From: Bettongia penicillata ogilbyi
Lineage: Eukaryota > Chordata > Mammalia > Diprotodontia > Potoroidae
Direction of reading: 5' to 3'
DNA: 64,000 bases
NCBI GenBank assembly: GCA_023548195.1
Contig: JAJHZJ010000009.1
Span: 3,426,501 to 3,490,500 of the forward strand
Both the position numbers and the translations under genes were made by a program. Shown in pieces: positions 33,216 to 44,562 of the stretch. Each line of letters starts with the position of its first letter. Within the stretch, counting starts at the first letter, position 1. A model generated the notes under the pieces. That model was given only the letters and a program-made list of their open reading frames with translations, did no database searches and was not told the origin of the DNA.

Positions 33216-33230
33216 TACACAGATAATCTC
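33216..33230 (+). repeat. Target-site duplication, left copy
   Basis: 'tacacagataatctc' is followed by the poly(T) that starts the minus-strand insertion. It recurs exactly at 36,851-36,865, and the match may extend two more T. Confidence 0.9.
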
Positions 33231-34200
33231 TTTTTTTAATTTAATTTTTATTTTTCATTTTTAACATAGTTTCTAACAGATAAAACACTTCAGACTTTTG
33301 GTCAGGTGATACTTCTTTTTAAAGCATTTACAATATACACCACAAAAGAATTTTTTTTAAAACATTAACCGAGACACAAATAATATTTATGTTTCTAACT
33401 TCACAAGCTCTTGACCTAATTGTCTCCACAGTATTACTGAGAATTAGAGGACCCTAACTTACTGTTGTTGGTCTAAAGTCCTATGCCTAATAGCTTAATT
33501 TTCGACTTAACCTCGGATGTTCCCCTACCCATAATCTATAATTGAATAGATCTGGTATTAAGCTTACAAACCTTTTGACTATAGGAAATTGCCACCAAGA
33601 GTAGGGACATTGCAGGGATGCAAGATCTGCCCAACTTCATGTCATTTTCAGGCAGGACTGGATTGTCCACTTGCAACAGTCAGGCTTAAAGTCTGTCAGG
33701 TGTCAGTGGGGAAATTCAGTCAGGAGAACCCTACCTCAGCCCACGCTGAACAGCCGCTCTCCCACCCTTCCCATGAGATCACCTTCTGCAGCTCCTACCA
33801 GCATCTCACAGGCATACTGGCATCATGGATTGGAGGTTCAGATTGCCTTTCTTGCTACCCATACCTGGAACTAGACTCAGAAGAACAGTCACTTAATAGT
33901 CCATAGCATCTAAAAATGGCAAGTTCCAATAACCAGGTTTCAGATATGATTATAATTTCACTTTGGCTGAGGAACATCTTTTGAGGTAAGTCTTCAGTGG
34001 CTTACATGCCTTTCTATACATGTTCTAGTTCATGATTAAATAGCAATCATAAAATCAAATTTACCATTAAAACCTTAACTTTTCCATCAATGCCAAATTT
34101 TACGCAAGGTTACCTTCCTCTAGGAAATTTAGACTGAAATTCTTTTCCCCAAACTAAAGATGTCATTGATTTATTCTCAGTAATTAATTCAGTCACTTGT
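33231..34200 (-). other. Probable 3'-transduced flanking sequence
   Basis: Lies between the HAL1 3' UTR end and the terminal A tail but inside the target-site duplication, and has no counterpart in the other HAL1 copies. In sense orientation an AATAAA (33,252-33,247) sits 10-16 bases before the A tail. The segment is GC-richer in the middle (33,590-33,900). Its plus strand holds 'gaggtaagt' (about 33,982), a good splice-donor match. Confidence 0.65.
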
Positions 34201-35214
34201 TTTAATACTAATTGCTTTTATCTCACTTTGTAACATGTCCAATTTTTCTCCCCATCACTCCCCTCTCCCCACTTCCTAATACCTTGCATTCTGATTAATC
34301 CTTCCCTCAATATACCCTCCCTTCTATCACACCTCACCCTTCCCTTATCCCCATCTTCTCTCTTTTCTTGTAGGGCAAGATAAATTTCTATACTCCATTC
34401 CCTGTAGTTCTTATTTCCTGATTATATGCAATAAAAATTCTCAATATTTGTTTCTAATACTTTGAATTCCAACTCTCTCCCTCCCCTTCTCCCTCCCCAG
34501 CTCCACTGAGAATGGAATCAATTCAATACAGACTAAATATGTGTTCTTTTGCAAAAGACTTCCATAATAATCATGTTGTGTAATACTAATTATATTGCCC
34601 TCTGTCTTATTTTATCCCCCCTTATTTTTTTTCTCCCTACAATTGACCTTGTCCCTTCTCAAAAGTCTTTATTTCTAGTGACTCCCTTCTCCCATTGCTC
34701 TCTCTTCTGACATTCCCCTCACCCCACTTGTCACCTCCTCTCCTACTTTCCTGAGATGTGATATAAATTTTCATATCAAATTTAGTGAGCATGTTATTCC
34801 CTCCTTCCACCATATGTGGAGGGAGCAGCTTTATTTTTCCCTTCTCTCCTCCCTTTTCTCATCCATTGAGTAATTTCTTATCTTTTTTAGGAGTTATAGC
34901 CTGCTTTGTTCCATTTCTCCCTTTCTCTTCCCAGAATTTTCCTCCTTCACTCCTTAATTTTTATTTTTTTTATTTTTTTATTTGGTATCATCTCTTCTGA
35001 TTCAACACACCCTGTACTCTCTATCTATATATGTGTATGTGTGTATGTGTGTTTGTATGTATAATCTCTCCATCTACCCAAATACTGAGAAAAGATTCAA
35101 AAGTTAAAAATGTTTTCTTTCCATGTAGTAATGTAAACAGTTCAGCTTTAGGGAGTCTTTTATGATTTTTCTTTCCTATTTACCTTTTAATACTTCTCTT
35201 CATTCTTGTCATGG

Positions 35215-36208
35215 GAAGTCAAATTTTTCAATACAGATCTGGTCTTTTCCTCAGTATGAATGATTGAAAGTCCTCTATATCATTGAATGACCATTTATTC
35301 CCTTGAAGTATTATGCTCAGATTTGCTGGGTAGGTGATTCTTGGTTTCAATCCCAGTTCCTTTGACGTCTGAAATATCCCATTCCAAGCCCTTTGATCCC
35401 TTAATGTTGAAGCTGCCAAATCTTCTTATTGTATTTCCACAGTACTCAAATTATTTCTTTCTAGCTGCTTGCAGTATTTTCTCCTTGATCTGAGAATTCT
35501 GAAATTTGGCCACAATACTCCTAGGAGTTTCTCTTTTTGGGTCTCTTTCAGAAGGTGATTGGTGAATTCTTTCAATATTTATTTTGCCCTTTGATTCTAG
35601 AACATCAGGGCAGTTTTCCTTGATAATTTCATGGAAGATGATGTCTAGGCTCTTTTTCGATCATGGCTTTCAGGTAGTCCCATAATTTTTAAATTGTTTC
35701 TCCTGGATCTATTTTCCAGGCCAGTTGTTTTTCCAATGAGATGTTTCACATTATCTTCTATTTTTTCAAATTCTTCATTTTGTTTACTAACTGCTTGATT
35801 TAACTCATAGTCGTTCATTTCCCTGAACTCAATTCTCTCTTCCAACAAATTATTTTGTTCAGTGAGCTTTTGAACCTTCTCCTCCATTTGGCTAATTCTG
35901 CTTTTTAAAACCTCCTTCTGCTCGTTGGCTTTTTGGATCTCTTTTTCCAATTGAGTTAGCCTCTTTTTAAAGCTGTTATTTTCCTCAGCATTTTTTGGCT
36001 CTCCTTTAGTAAGCTGCTGACTTGTTTTTTAAGGTCTTTTATTGCCTGAGCCCAATTTAAGTTCCCTTTGGAGACCCTGGAGGAAGGGGCCTTGACTTGC
36101 TCTGACAGTATGCCTTGTTCCTCCTCATCTGAAAGGATCGGGGGAGACACCTGCTCCCCAAGAAAGTAACCTTCTATGGTCTTATTTTTTTTTCCCTTTT
36201 GGGGGCAT
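35215..36208 (-). pseudogene. Broken ORF1 of the 33-37 kb HAL1
   Basis: The start codon at 36,208-36,206 gives MPPKGKK, then a frameshift in an A run at about 36,190 brings a stop. In the corrected frame the PIP-like NKTIEGYF follows. Further shifts lie near 35,953 and 35,650 (an A-run difference from the intact copy). The coiled coil (35,950-35,700), 'NLKIMGLPESHDRK' (about 35,690-35,650) and 'AASTLRDQRAW' (35,419) are recognisable. It is non-coding now. Confidence 0.85.
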
Positions 36209-36850
36209 TTTACCAGTCAGATACTTGACTTTTGAGTTTCCTCTCCACAACCACCTGGCCTCCAGTTTCACCAAGCCAGCACAAGGGGCTTAGATTCAGA
36301 TGAGCTGCTCCAAAACCTCAGGGGTTTTAGGCGGGGGCAGGGCTACTATTCAGTGTGAGATTAAGATCACTTGCTCAGGTGGGGGCAGGGCTGCCACACA
36401 GGGGCTTTACAATGCGACCTTCTACAATGGATGCAGGCTACTGCCTGCTTTGGGAGCCCCTGTCTGCTGCTGCCTCTACTGCTACCTCCTGAGGAGGCCT
36501 GAATTATGGGGACACCCTGCTCCTCTCTTGGCCAGCCAAAAAGACACTTTCATTGACCTTTGACACCTGTGGGTTGAGGGATCTGCACTGCTGCTGTAGA
36601 GTCTGTCCCTGAAGCCTGCTCAGATCTGCTCCTTTTGGAACGGATCTGCTCCGCATCCGGTATGTGACAGACCTTTCCCATTGGTCTTTCAGGTCTCTCT
36701 GGGATAGAAGTCTCCTCCACTCCATTGTTCTGTGTCTTCTGCTGCTCTAGAATTTGTTGAGAGTTCTTCTTTACAGGTATTTTATGGGCTGTGGGGTAAG
36801 AGCTAGCATATGTGTGTCTTTCTGCTCCACCATCTTGGCTCCTCCCCCCC

Positions 36851-36865
36851 TACACAGATAATCTC
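36851..36865 (+). repeat. Target-site duplication, right copy
   Basis: Identical to 33,216-33,230. Confidence 0.9.
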
Positions 36866-37449
36866 TTACAATTTCTATTCTAAGTCATTTATTTTCCTCC
36901 CATTTCTTAAAAAGTCAAGAGCTATAATTTTATTTTTTTATCTCTTGTTTGATTTTTCCTAGACATGTTTAGAGTCTCTGTGGCTCAGCTAGTCTTTTCT
37001 CTAATGTCACACTTACGTTTGTCTTGGACTTAGTTTTTTTTCTGGTTGTACCCAGTTGTGTTTCTCTCAATCCATAATATTTCCTTATTTTATTTAGATT
37101 ATTTTCATTTCTAGGTTCAGATCCTAGATGGAGACTCTAGGCTAGGACCAGAATATGAGGTGGGCAGGTCCTATCTTGTCGTTTCTCTTCTGCAATCTTG
37201 ATGTTATTGCTGCTTCCCTACCTGGTGGGAGGACCTCTGCCCTCTGCCACATACTCTGATTTCTACCTCCATTGTCTTTGTGTCCCAACTCAAGAGCTAA
37301 TTTTGGCCCTTAGATCTCAAGTTGGTTCTCTCTCATGCTGTGTTCATGATAGGTTCTATTCAAATGGGAGAAATCAAACCAGTTTCAGGCTTCCTAGGAA
37401 TGTCTCTCAGCTCTCAGACCCACTTGATTACACTGGTCCTACTTTCTAC

Positions 37450-37744
37450 AGGCAGCTAGATGGTTCAGTGGATAGAGTACCAGTGCAGGAGTCAGGAGGA
37501 CCTGAGTTCAAATCTCACCTCAGACACTTGACACTCACTAGCTGGGTGACCTTGGGCAAGTCAGTTAACCCCAGTTGCCTTCTCCTGGGTCATCTCCAGT
37601 CATCCTGATGAATATCTGGTCAGTGGATTCAGATGGCTCCAGAGAAGTGAGGTTGATGACTGGCATAGCCCTCCCTTACTCAAAACAAAGTCAAGTGCAA
37701 GCCATGTCATCATTTCTCTGATGGCATGAAGGATGAACATACAA
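37450..37744 (+). mobile_element. tRNA-headed SINE with RTE-like 3' domain
   Basis: A tRNA-like head ('gcagctagatggttcagtgg', 'gagttcaaatctcacc') is joined to the 3' domain of the RTE-tailed repeats elsewhere in the window ('gtcatcctgatgaatatctg', 'gtcaagtgcaagccatgtca'). The flanks 'ctttctac' (37,442-37,449) and 'ccttctac' (37,745-37,752) suggest an 8-bp duplication. Confidence 0.8.
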
Positions 37745-38190
37745 CCTTCTACTGACGTCTCTAACGTGCTGACTTCAAAGTTCTTGGCACCCCAGTATGG
37801 CGACAAGTCAGGAACTACACTGGGCCTGTCTTCTGCTGAGGCTTTGAAAGGGATGCTGATTTCAGGCCTCTAAGAATTCTGGACCCTGCCTTCCTGTGCA
37901 GGGACCTATTGAGGCCTGGCTCTGTCCCCCAGTGCTGCTCTGAATAGGCCAGGTCGAAAGCTTCACTGATTTTAGAACCTGTTGTTTTTTTAATCCTCTC
38001 TCTAAGCACGCACTGACTTCTAGACATCTTCTTATACAGTCCTGCCTGTATAGAGGAGATTATTGCTGCTTCTCATTAGTTTTCTTGATCCATGTTTCAT
38101 CTGGTGCCCTTTTAGACCTTCTCAGAAGTGTTTATAGGCAAGGTGGACTCCCCAAGGATCTTTCATATCACCATCTTAACCAGCTGTTCC

Positions 38191-38994
38191 TGTGGGGGCT
38201 CTCATTATCCTTGCTCCCCTTTTTCCAGGTTTACACTTTATATCAAAATCTTACACAAATACCAGTGATAAAACCAGAAGTTCTGGTTCCCCAAGAAAAA
38301 AATATTTCTGAATCCCTCCTCCTTACCTACTTTTTAACTGAAAACAACTCTTCACTTTTCCTACAATGCAGGGACAGCTTAATTAGTATTTAGCTATGGA
38401 GAGAGAAAAGGAGGAAAAGAGGATATGCTGGGCCCCCTCACTCTAATTCTAGCTTACTCTCCACTGCTTTTTGTTCTTCCTTAGCATGGACATGAGCCAT
38501 CTAAGGAATTAACTCCTACCAAGCTAATCATTAGCAAGAGGGTGACTCCTACATGTTTAGAAGGTTTAGCTGAAGTGGGTGCTATGTGTAAAGCATTTCA
38601 TGGAGATTTGTGTGACCTTCAATATCACTATGTAAGGATAGCTTTTTTAAATTAGCAAAACTTTTTAGTAATTTGAAAGCTGCTGCCAAAATATGGATTG
38701 ATCTCCTGAGGCTGTTTTAGCATTTGAGTTCCAAATGATTCAAGGCACTGAATTCTTTCTAATTATAAAATCATGGCAATAATCTTGATATACATGGGAA
38801 ATAATGGTGTGATATTTACATCTAGGGCAAGAACACATGGAAATGTTCTCTTTGGGTGAAGGCCATGGTCCATCCAAACCCAATAATTTGTTCCTAACAT
38901 GGGGCACTTGGGAATAGTTTACAAGAGAGTGTGTTGTCTCTCCTTTTCATTTAATTTTCAGAGATTATTGTGTACAAGATCTCTTCTTGACTTT
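38191..38994. other. Repeat-poor stretch
   Basis: No gene seen. Positions 38,520-38,820 are AT-rich unique sequence with several TAAT/ATTA cores. Confidence 0.35.
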
Positions 38995-39185
38995 GATTAG
39001 AAAAGAATACTAGACTTGAAGTCAGAAGGGCTTTGTTCCAATCCCAACTATACTTCTTACTACTTCTATTATCTTGGGTAAGTCATATTAACCTAAACCT
39101 CAGTTTCTTCAACTGTAAAATAAGAGGATAGTGCCAGACAGCCTCCTAGGTCCCTGTTAGCTCTAAACTTATGTGATCTTATGAC
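38995..39185 (+). mobile_element. MIR-type SINE
   Basis: 'actagacttgaagtcagaag', 'cttgggtaagtcatatta' and 'cctcagtttcttcaactgta'. Confidence 0.75.
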
Positions 39186-40327
39186 ATCTCTGAGAATGAA
39201 TGGGTTGACATAAATGGTCCCTTCCTCTTCTAAATCTTTGATGCTAAGGAAATAGGGAGTATACAGCATGTATAAACAATTCCTGTCTTGATCCAGTCCC
39301 AATAACCTCATGGAAAAGTATTCTATTTGGCTGCATAGTAGAAAAAACTGATGACTCAGGAATTGCTGAACCCAGTGAGTATACATACAGAAGTGCACAG
39401 GTGGGTGGGCTGAGGGAAGGAGGAGGGGAAGAAAGGTAGTTAACTATGTCTCTCCCCTGATAAAGGGTAACATCAAGTACATGATCTACCAAGGCAAACC
39501 TGTGCCAGGAAAAGGATGTTTCCCTTTTCTGTTTGTTGTTTCCTGCTCTCAGGGTGAATGAGCATTCTCAGAAGGGAGCAACTTGTGAGTCTACAAAATC
39601 CAGAGGTCCCATAAGTTTCCTCATCAGTAGCTGAGATTGAACAGTAGATGAGTCCACCAAAGCATCAATGACTGATGGCAATATCGGTGGCATCAGAGGC
39701 AGAGGTAGATCAAGAATAAATGAAAGAGGAGTGATAGTCACCAGAGGAAAGGCTGAAGGGAGTGAAATCCCTTATGACCCTTTGAGAAGGGTTAGTTTTG
39801 GAATCAACAAAGGCATGGAGATCAAATTGGGCTGGCGACCCAACAGGAAACAACACTTTAATTAGACTTGGTGGGGATTCCACAAAGGGATGAAATTACT
39901 CCTTCTGCCAGTTGGGTAGTGCTCCTTGATTATACTTGCTCCCTACATTGCCTCTATATTTGAAGGAGACCACTTTCCCCAAGAATGAATAGAGTACACC
40001 TCATGTTTTAGAGGAAAAAATTTTTCCAACTATTCTGGATATTCCTTCTCAAGTAAATCCCTTTTCTAAATGCTCAGGGATTCTAGCTGACTCAATGTTG
40101 ATGGGGACAGGACGCTAGGGAAGGAGCCTGAGTAACAGTCCAAGAAAATCCAGTCACCTATCCCTAAAAACGTAAGAGGAAAAATAGACATATGCCTTAC
40201 TGAGGAACCAAAACAATGCAATGGGGAAGTAGCCCCAAAAGGATGATATTTTACTGTCATCCTATGATCCTATCCCTATAGACAGTATCTTTCCCCAAAT
40301 AGCTTTTTCTATGAAAACTCTGAGTAG
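39186..40327. other. Intergenic, nothing recognised
   Basis: No classifiable repeat. The 65-codon frame at 39,668-39,865 is Gly/Arg-rich at its start but has no family I know. Confidence 0.35.
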
Positions 40328-40505
40328 GTCACAGAATGATGGCTTTAAAGCTAAGTTAGTGATTGTCTAGTCCATCTCCACTGCCCCATAATGTTACAGA
40401 TGAGATCCAGACAAGTTAAGCTACTTGCCCATGGTCATTTAGTCAGTAAATGGCAGAGAAAAGTTTCAAATAAGTCCTCTGAATCTAAAGCTAGCACTCC
40501 TTCCT
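40328..40505 (-). mobile_element. MIR-type SINE
   Basis: 'tgattgtctagtccatctcc', 'gttacagatgagatccagac' and 'ctacttgcccatggtcattt'. Confidence 0.7.
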
Positions 40506-40512
40506 ACAGTAA

Positions 40513-40612
40513 GAGAGGAGGAGGAGGGAGAAAGGAAGGTAGGGGGATGAGGGAGACAAGAGGGGAGAGGGAGAGAGAGAAAGAGAGACAGAGACAGACA
40601 GGGAGAGAGAAA
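40513..40612. repeat. GA-rich tract
   Basis: (GAGA)n with GAC interruptions. Confidence 0.85.
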
Positions 40613-41104
40613 TTGAGTTCCAGGAGTAAGCAACTTTGTGGTGATTGATTATGAACTATTAATAACCATTGTCTATGAGTGGAAGTCTGTGAAGGTCTAT
40701 GCAACCACATATCCAAACTCTATTCAAATATACTGATTTTTTACACAGTTTTGTGGGTACCTAGGGAAGGGATTGCCCCATTAAGGGAAGTGATTACATT
40801 AGCTAAAGCCCAATGATCCTAATATCTTCCTGGTCCTAGATTAGATCCTGGCTTTCATATTTTGAGTCAGTAGAGGAACGTAGGTGCCCTGGCAAAGAAT
40901 CCTTCCCCAGTCTCTCTCCTTATCCCATCTTTTTTGAGTTAAGGATGAAACTTATATCTCTATAATGACCAAATTACTCAATCCAATGACAAATAAAATT
41001 CCATCAGTTATTTAGCTGAGATGATGAGTCAAAATAATCAAAATGATTGACTTAGTATCCTCTAAGGAGATAGGATTTAAGATTATTCTGTTACTCTGAT
41101 TTGC
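40613..41104. other. Intergenic, nothing recognised
   Basis: No supported feature. Confidence 0.4.
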
Positions 41105-41310
41105 ATATAATAACAGCTAGCACTGGCATAACTCCTTGTACCTTACAAAGATCACTAATGCCTATTACCTCCATCAAGGTAGGAAGAACAATGTTATTGC
41201 CCCTGCTGGTGATCCCTCACCATCTGACAGATATAAAAACTGAGGAATTCAAATGCTATGCCCATGGCAGAGTGAGAACTAGAACCAATTAATGACAGAG
41301 CTAGTCTTAA
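41105..41310 (-). mobile_element. Degraded MIR-type SINE
   Basis: 'taacagctagcactggcata', 'tctgacagatataaaaactg' and 'atgcccatggcagagtgag'. Confidence 0.5.
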
Positions 41311-41324
41311 AACCAAAGTTTGAT

Positions 41325-41512
41325 AAGATTGAAAATTTATAGCTGAAACAGACCTTACTGGTCATGAAGTCCAATTCCCTTATTTTACAGATGAAGACAC
41401 TGAGAAATAAAGAAAGCTGAAAGAATTCAGCCACTTCATAGAAGTGGCCAGGATTTGAACCTATACCCTTTTACTTCAAACCCAGTTTTCTTTCTGCTAT
41501 ATTGCACTGTGT
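41325..41512 (-). mobile_element. MIR-type SINE
   Basis: 'catgaagtccaattccctta', 'ttttacagatgaagacactg' and 'ggccaggatttgaaccta'. Confidence 0.75.
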
Positions 41513-41634
41513 CCCAACGCATAGGCTAGTACACCACTCTGCCTCCAATAACTGATTAGCTATGGAGGTGGTGTTAATTTCCCTTTTGTTAGTTACTCTT
41601 TTCAAATTTAAACTTTTCCCTCTAATGAAAATTC

Positions 41635-41770
41635 TACACATACACACACATTTATATATATATATATATAAGCTACATATATATGTGTGTATGTATATAT
41701 GTGTATATGTGTATATACATATACAAATGTAAATTGACAAATGTATGTATATATACATATATATATATTC
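41635..41770. repeat. CA/TA/TG alternating microsatellite
   Basis: About 135 bp of alternating purine-pyrimidine sequence (CACACA, then TATATA, then TGTGTA), partly self-complementary. Confidence 0.9.
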
Positions 41771-41837
41771 ATTGCTGAAAATTATTAAGCTGGTAGCAAA
41801 GAAAATTTTAGAATGCAACATTATATTCAGAAAAATA

Positions 41838-42012
41838 CACTTAACTAAGAGTCAGGAGACTTGAGTGTGAATTCTCACTCTCGTAGGAAAAGCTAGCTGT
41901 GTGAAATTAAGTAACCATTTCATTTCTTTGGTCCTCAGTGTCTTCATGTGTGAAATAAGGAGGCTGAAGTAAACTACCTTAAAAGTCCCTTCCGAAGCCA
42001 AGATTCTTAGGT
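41838..42012 (+). mobile_element. MIR-type SINE
   Basis: 'actaagagtcaggagacttg', 'ggtcctcagtgtcttcatgt' and 'aagccaagattcttagg'. Confidence 0.7.
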
Positions 42013-42759
42013 TTAATGACTCTGCCTTCTGTGCTGAACTCAAACACTATATTTTCTCTGTCCTTCCCTTACTGTGTCTTATACAGAACCCAGAACAATC
42101 CTGAGTTACTCATCGTTAGTTGATCAGTCCTCTCACCCATTCTATTGCTATGAATGATCAAACTTCAATGGGAATAAATGCTGTTTTCTAGTATATTGCT
42201 CTCAACTTTAAAAATAATCAGGCCTACAAATTAACAGGCCTAATATCATGTGCTTCTTGAGAAATAGAAACTCAAATTGGTAAAAAGTCAATAAAGAAAA
42301 GAAAAAAGTTCATGGAGATTCTTCCAGCATCTTTATGAGTTTATAACCTTTGCCATTATCCAATGGCTAAAAATCAAGAGTTTTTGCTTTTGGACTTTTG
42401 AAATAGAATACTCTTACTGGTTTCACTTCATCATTATGTAGCCATGCCTCTGTACCTTCTCAAGTAGGTTCAACTTTGTGAATAGTGGCCTCAATTTATA
42501 CCAACACTAGCATTTGCAGATCTAAATGCACATTCTCTTCTATCCCCAAATCCTTTGGTGCTTGATAATAATAAACAAGGCAAGTGTCCCAATTATTAAA
42601 TTGCTAGCTGATATTTCCTCTGTCTTTTATTAGACAAAAAGCAAACATTCAATTAACCCATGGGCAAAAATTAGGACCAATATATTTATAATTATTGCTT
42701 AGACTTATTCCCTGAGTGCAGGCAATTCTGCCTTCACAATATTATCTTCATATGCCCAA
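42013..42759. other. Intergenic, nothing recognised
   Basis: No gene or clear repeat seen. Confidence 0.4.
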
Positions 42760-42905
42760 TGCCATCACCCTTGTGCAAGCTGGGATTGCTACAGGCCTGG
42801 ATAATTATCCTAACCTTGTACTTCCTCCAGGCTCCTTCTCTAATCTATGCTACACACACTGACCAACTAACCTTCCTACAACTCTGGTTAGATCATGTCA
42901 GGTCT
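42760..42905 (+). mobile_element. L2 ORF2-end fragment
   Basis: 'tgccatcacccttgtgcaag', 'tgggattgctacaggcctgg' and 'ctctaatctatgctacacac' follow the L2 3' coding order. Confidence 0.6.
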
Positions 42906-43495
42906 TCATATTAATTTCTAAGTTGATCATTCTTGTAACAATAAGGATCTACAATCTGTGTATATTTCTTATGGCTTACAAAAATCCTAAGGCTAACACA
43001 TAGGATAGAAGAAGAATTATCAGATTTACTAATTACTCTTCATTTCTCTGTTCTATTTTAAAAGTAAATTATTTGCAAGCTCAAGAAGACTTGGAACTAG
43101 TTCAGAAATAGGTCCCTGCATTTAAATTCATTTAGACAAAACTATTCACAACTTGTCAAATCCAAATGCAAAGTTCACTCATTACAGACCATTAACAATC
43201 TGCAATAAAAGCTGAGTTTCTTAAATTCCTTAAAGAGGGATGAACTTTTTTCAGTTGGGTATATATATACAGATCTTTTTTCTGGTTGCTCTTTGTTTTC
43301 AAGTATTTCATCTTAAATTGATAAATTACTTTATTAAGAAATTAGTTTCTTTTCATTTGAAACAAAAGAAAAATGTAGCCCTGGTCACATTAAATATATC
43401 TTTTGTTGTGGTGTTTTGGCATCACCCAGAGATGAGACAGCTGCTTAGAGTAAATACATTCATCCAACAAATCTATACGAAAGGATAAATTTTTA
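42906..43495. other. Intergenic, nothing recognised
   Basis: No supported feature. The 82-codon frame at 43,240-43,488 lacks a domain. Confidence 0.4.
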
Positions 43496-43580
43496 CAAGG
43501 CAATGTGGTACAATGGAAAGGACAATAGATTCTGAGTCGGAGGATATCTTCCCTAACTCATGTTCCTTTATCCTGATTTT
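43496..43580 (+). mobile_element. MIR-type SINE head fragment
   Basis: 'gcaatgtggtacaatggaaa' and 'gattctgagtcggagg', cut off where the RTE-tailed repeat begins. Confidence 0.55.
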
Positions 43581-43589
43581 TCTCTTTAT

Positions 43590-43890
43590 AAATCTAGGGT
43601 GGCTGTTGTTGTGTTTCTCCTTTGTTCTCAAAGGGGACCGTGACGCCAAGGTGATGATATGACTTGGAGCTGACTTTGATTTGAGTGAGGGAGGGCTGTG
43701 CAAGGTCACCAGCCTCACTTTCTCCTCCAGAGTCATCTGGATCCAATGTCCAGATATTCATCAGGAATGACTGGAGATGGCCCAGGATGCAGTGTGAGAC
43801 CCTGGGCCTTCCAGGCTAAGGTCTTATCACATTCTCACTTTGAGTGAGATGCACCCATTCAATGACTGGGAGGATCTTTCAACTCATGAG
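43590..43890 (-). mobile_element. RTE-tailed repeat, minus copy
   Basis: 'ggctgttgttgtgtttctcc' (reverse of an AAC-rich tail), 'tgacttggagctgactttga' and 'ccagatattcatcaggaatg' match the plus copies at 50.3, 51.7 and 62.1 kb. Confidence 0.75.
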
Positions 43891-43949
43891 CTTCTAAAAT
43901 GCACTTATAATTACTTTCAGTTATTTTTCTAGCATAGATTAACGTGATA

Positions 43950-44130
43950 GTCCTTTGCAGTATGGCAAAAAGAGCACTGGTTTTAGAGGCAAAAGCCCCA
44001 TATGTCATTCTTTGTTCTAACACTAGAGAGATGATACCCTAGACAAATGATGTAAACTCTAAACCTCAGTTTCTGGGAATGGACAATTACAATATTTGCA
44101 TTATCTGCCTCACAGGGCTGTTCTAAAGAA
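43950..44130 (+). mobile_element. MIR-type SINE
   Basis: 'gcactggttttagaggcaaa', 'aaacctcagtttctggga' and 'ctcacagggctgttctaaag'. Confidence 0.65.
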
Positions 44131-44254
44131 ACCACCTTAATTAAACCGCAGAGATTAGACCTATGATTTCTTTGATTTGGGGAACCCCTGGGAAGGAAAC
44201 CCCGTGTACTGACATGTCAGCACCTTTTCTACAATGTATAGTTTTACAGAGTTA

Positions 44255-44370
44255 TCTACAACGGAGGTGCCAATGCAGACCAAATGAGATTAAAATGTTA
44301 TTGGGAAACATTTTTTAAAATAAAAATGCAAAAAATATAGATAATATTGAATTTTAAAACTGTGAGCATA
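44255..44370 (+). mobile_element. hAT-like DNA transposon (family C)
   Basis: 'gagattaaaatgttattggg' and 'aaaaatatagataatattga' align with 20,560-20,640 and, inverted, with 45,060-45,130. Confidence 0.5.
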
Positions 44371-44394
44371 TGGATCCTCATTAGTGATGGCCTA

Positions 44395-44535
44395 GAGTAC
44401 TGAGAGGTTAAGTGATTTGCAAAAGGGTTATGCTGTCAGTGAGTGTTAGAGGCAGAACTCCAATCTAGGTTTTCCTGACTCCAAGGTCAACTCTCTGTGC
44501 TCTATGCCATGTTGACTCTCACCTTAAAGCACTAT
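44395..44535 (-). mobile_element. MIR-type SINE
   Basis: 'gagaggttaagtgatttgca' and 'ctaggttttcctgactccaa'. Confidence 0.7.
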
Positions 44536-44562
44536 ATAAATATATGTTTTGATTTGTTTGTT

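Larger units (their letters stand above)
33231..36850 (-). mobile_element. HAL1 with probable 3' transduction
   Basis: Minus-strand HAL1 inserted into the older HAL1 and flanked by an exact 15-17-bp duplication. Its 5' end ('ccaccatcttggctcc' on plus) is at 36,826-36,850, ORF1 at about 35,215-36,208, and a normal 1.0-kb 3' UTR reaches about 34,200. A further 970 bp follows before the poly(A) tail at 33,231-33,237. Confidence 0.85.
31451..38190 (-). mobile_element. Old HAL1, split by a younger HAL1 and a SINE
   Basis: The 3' end lies near 31,450 with C-rich stretches on plus. ORF1 remnants cover 32,840-33,230 and appear to continue past 36,851. A 5'-UTR-like region runs to 'caccatcttaaccag' at about 38,175. 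Removing the inserts (33,231-36,850; 37,450-37,744) leaves about 2.8 kb, the length of a HAL1. The ends are approximate. Confidence 0.5.
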
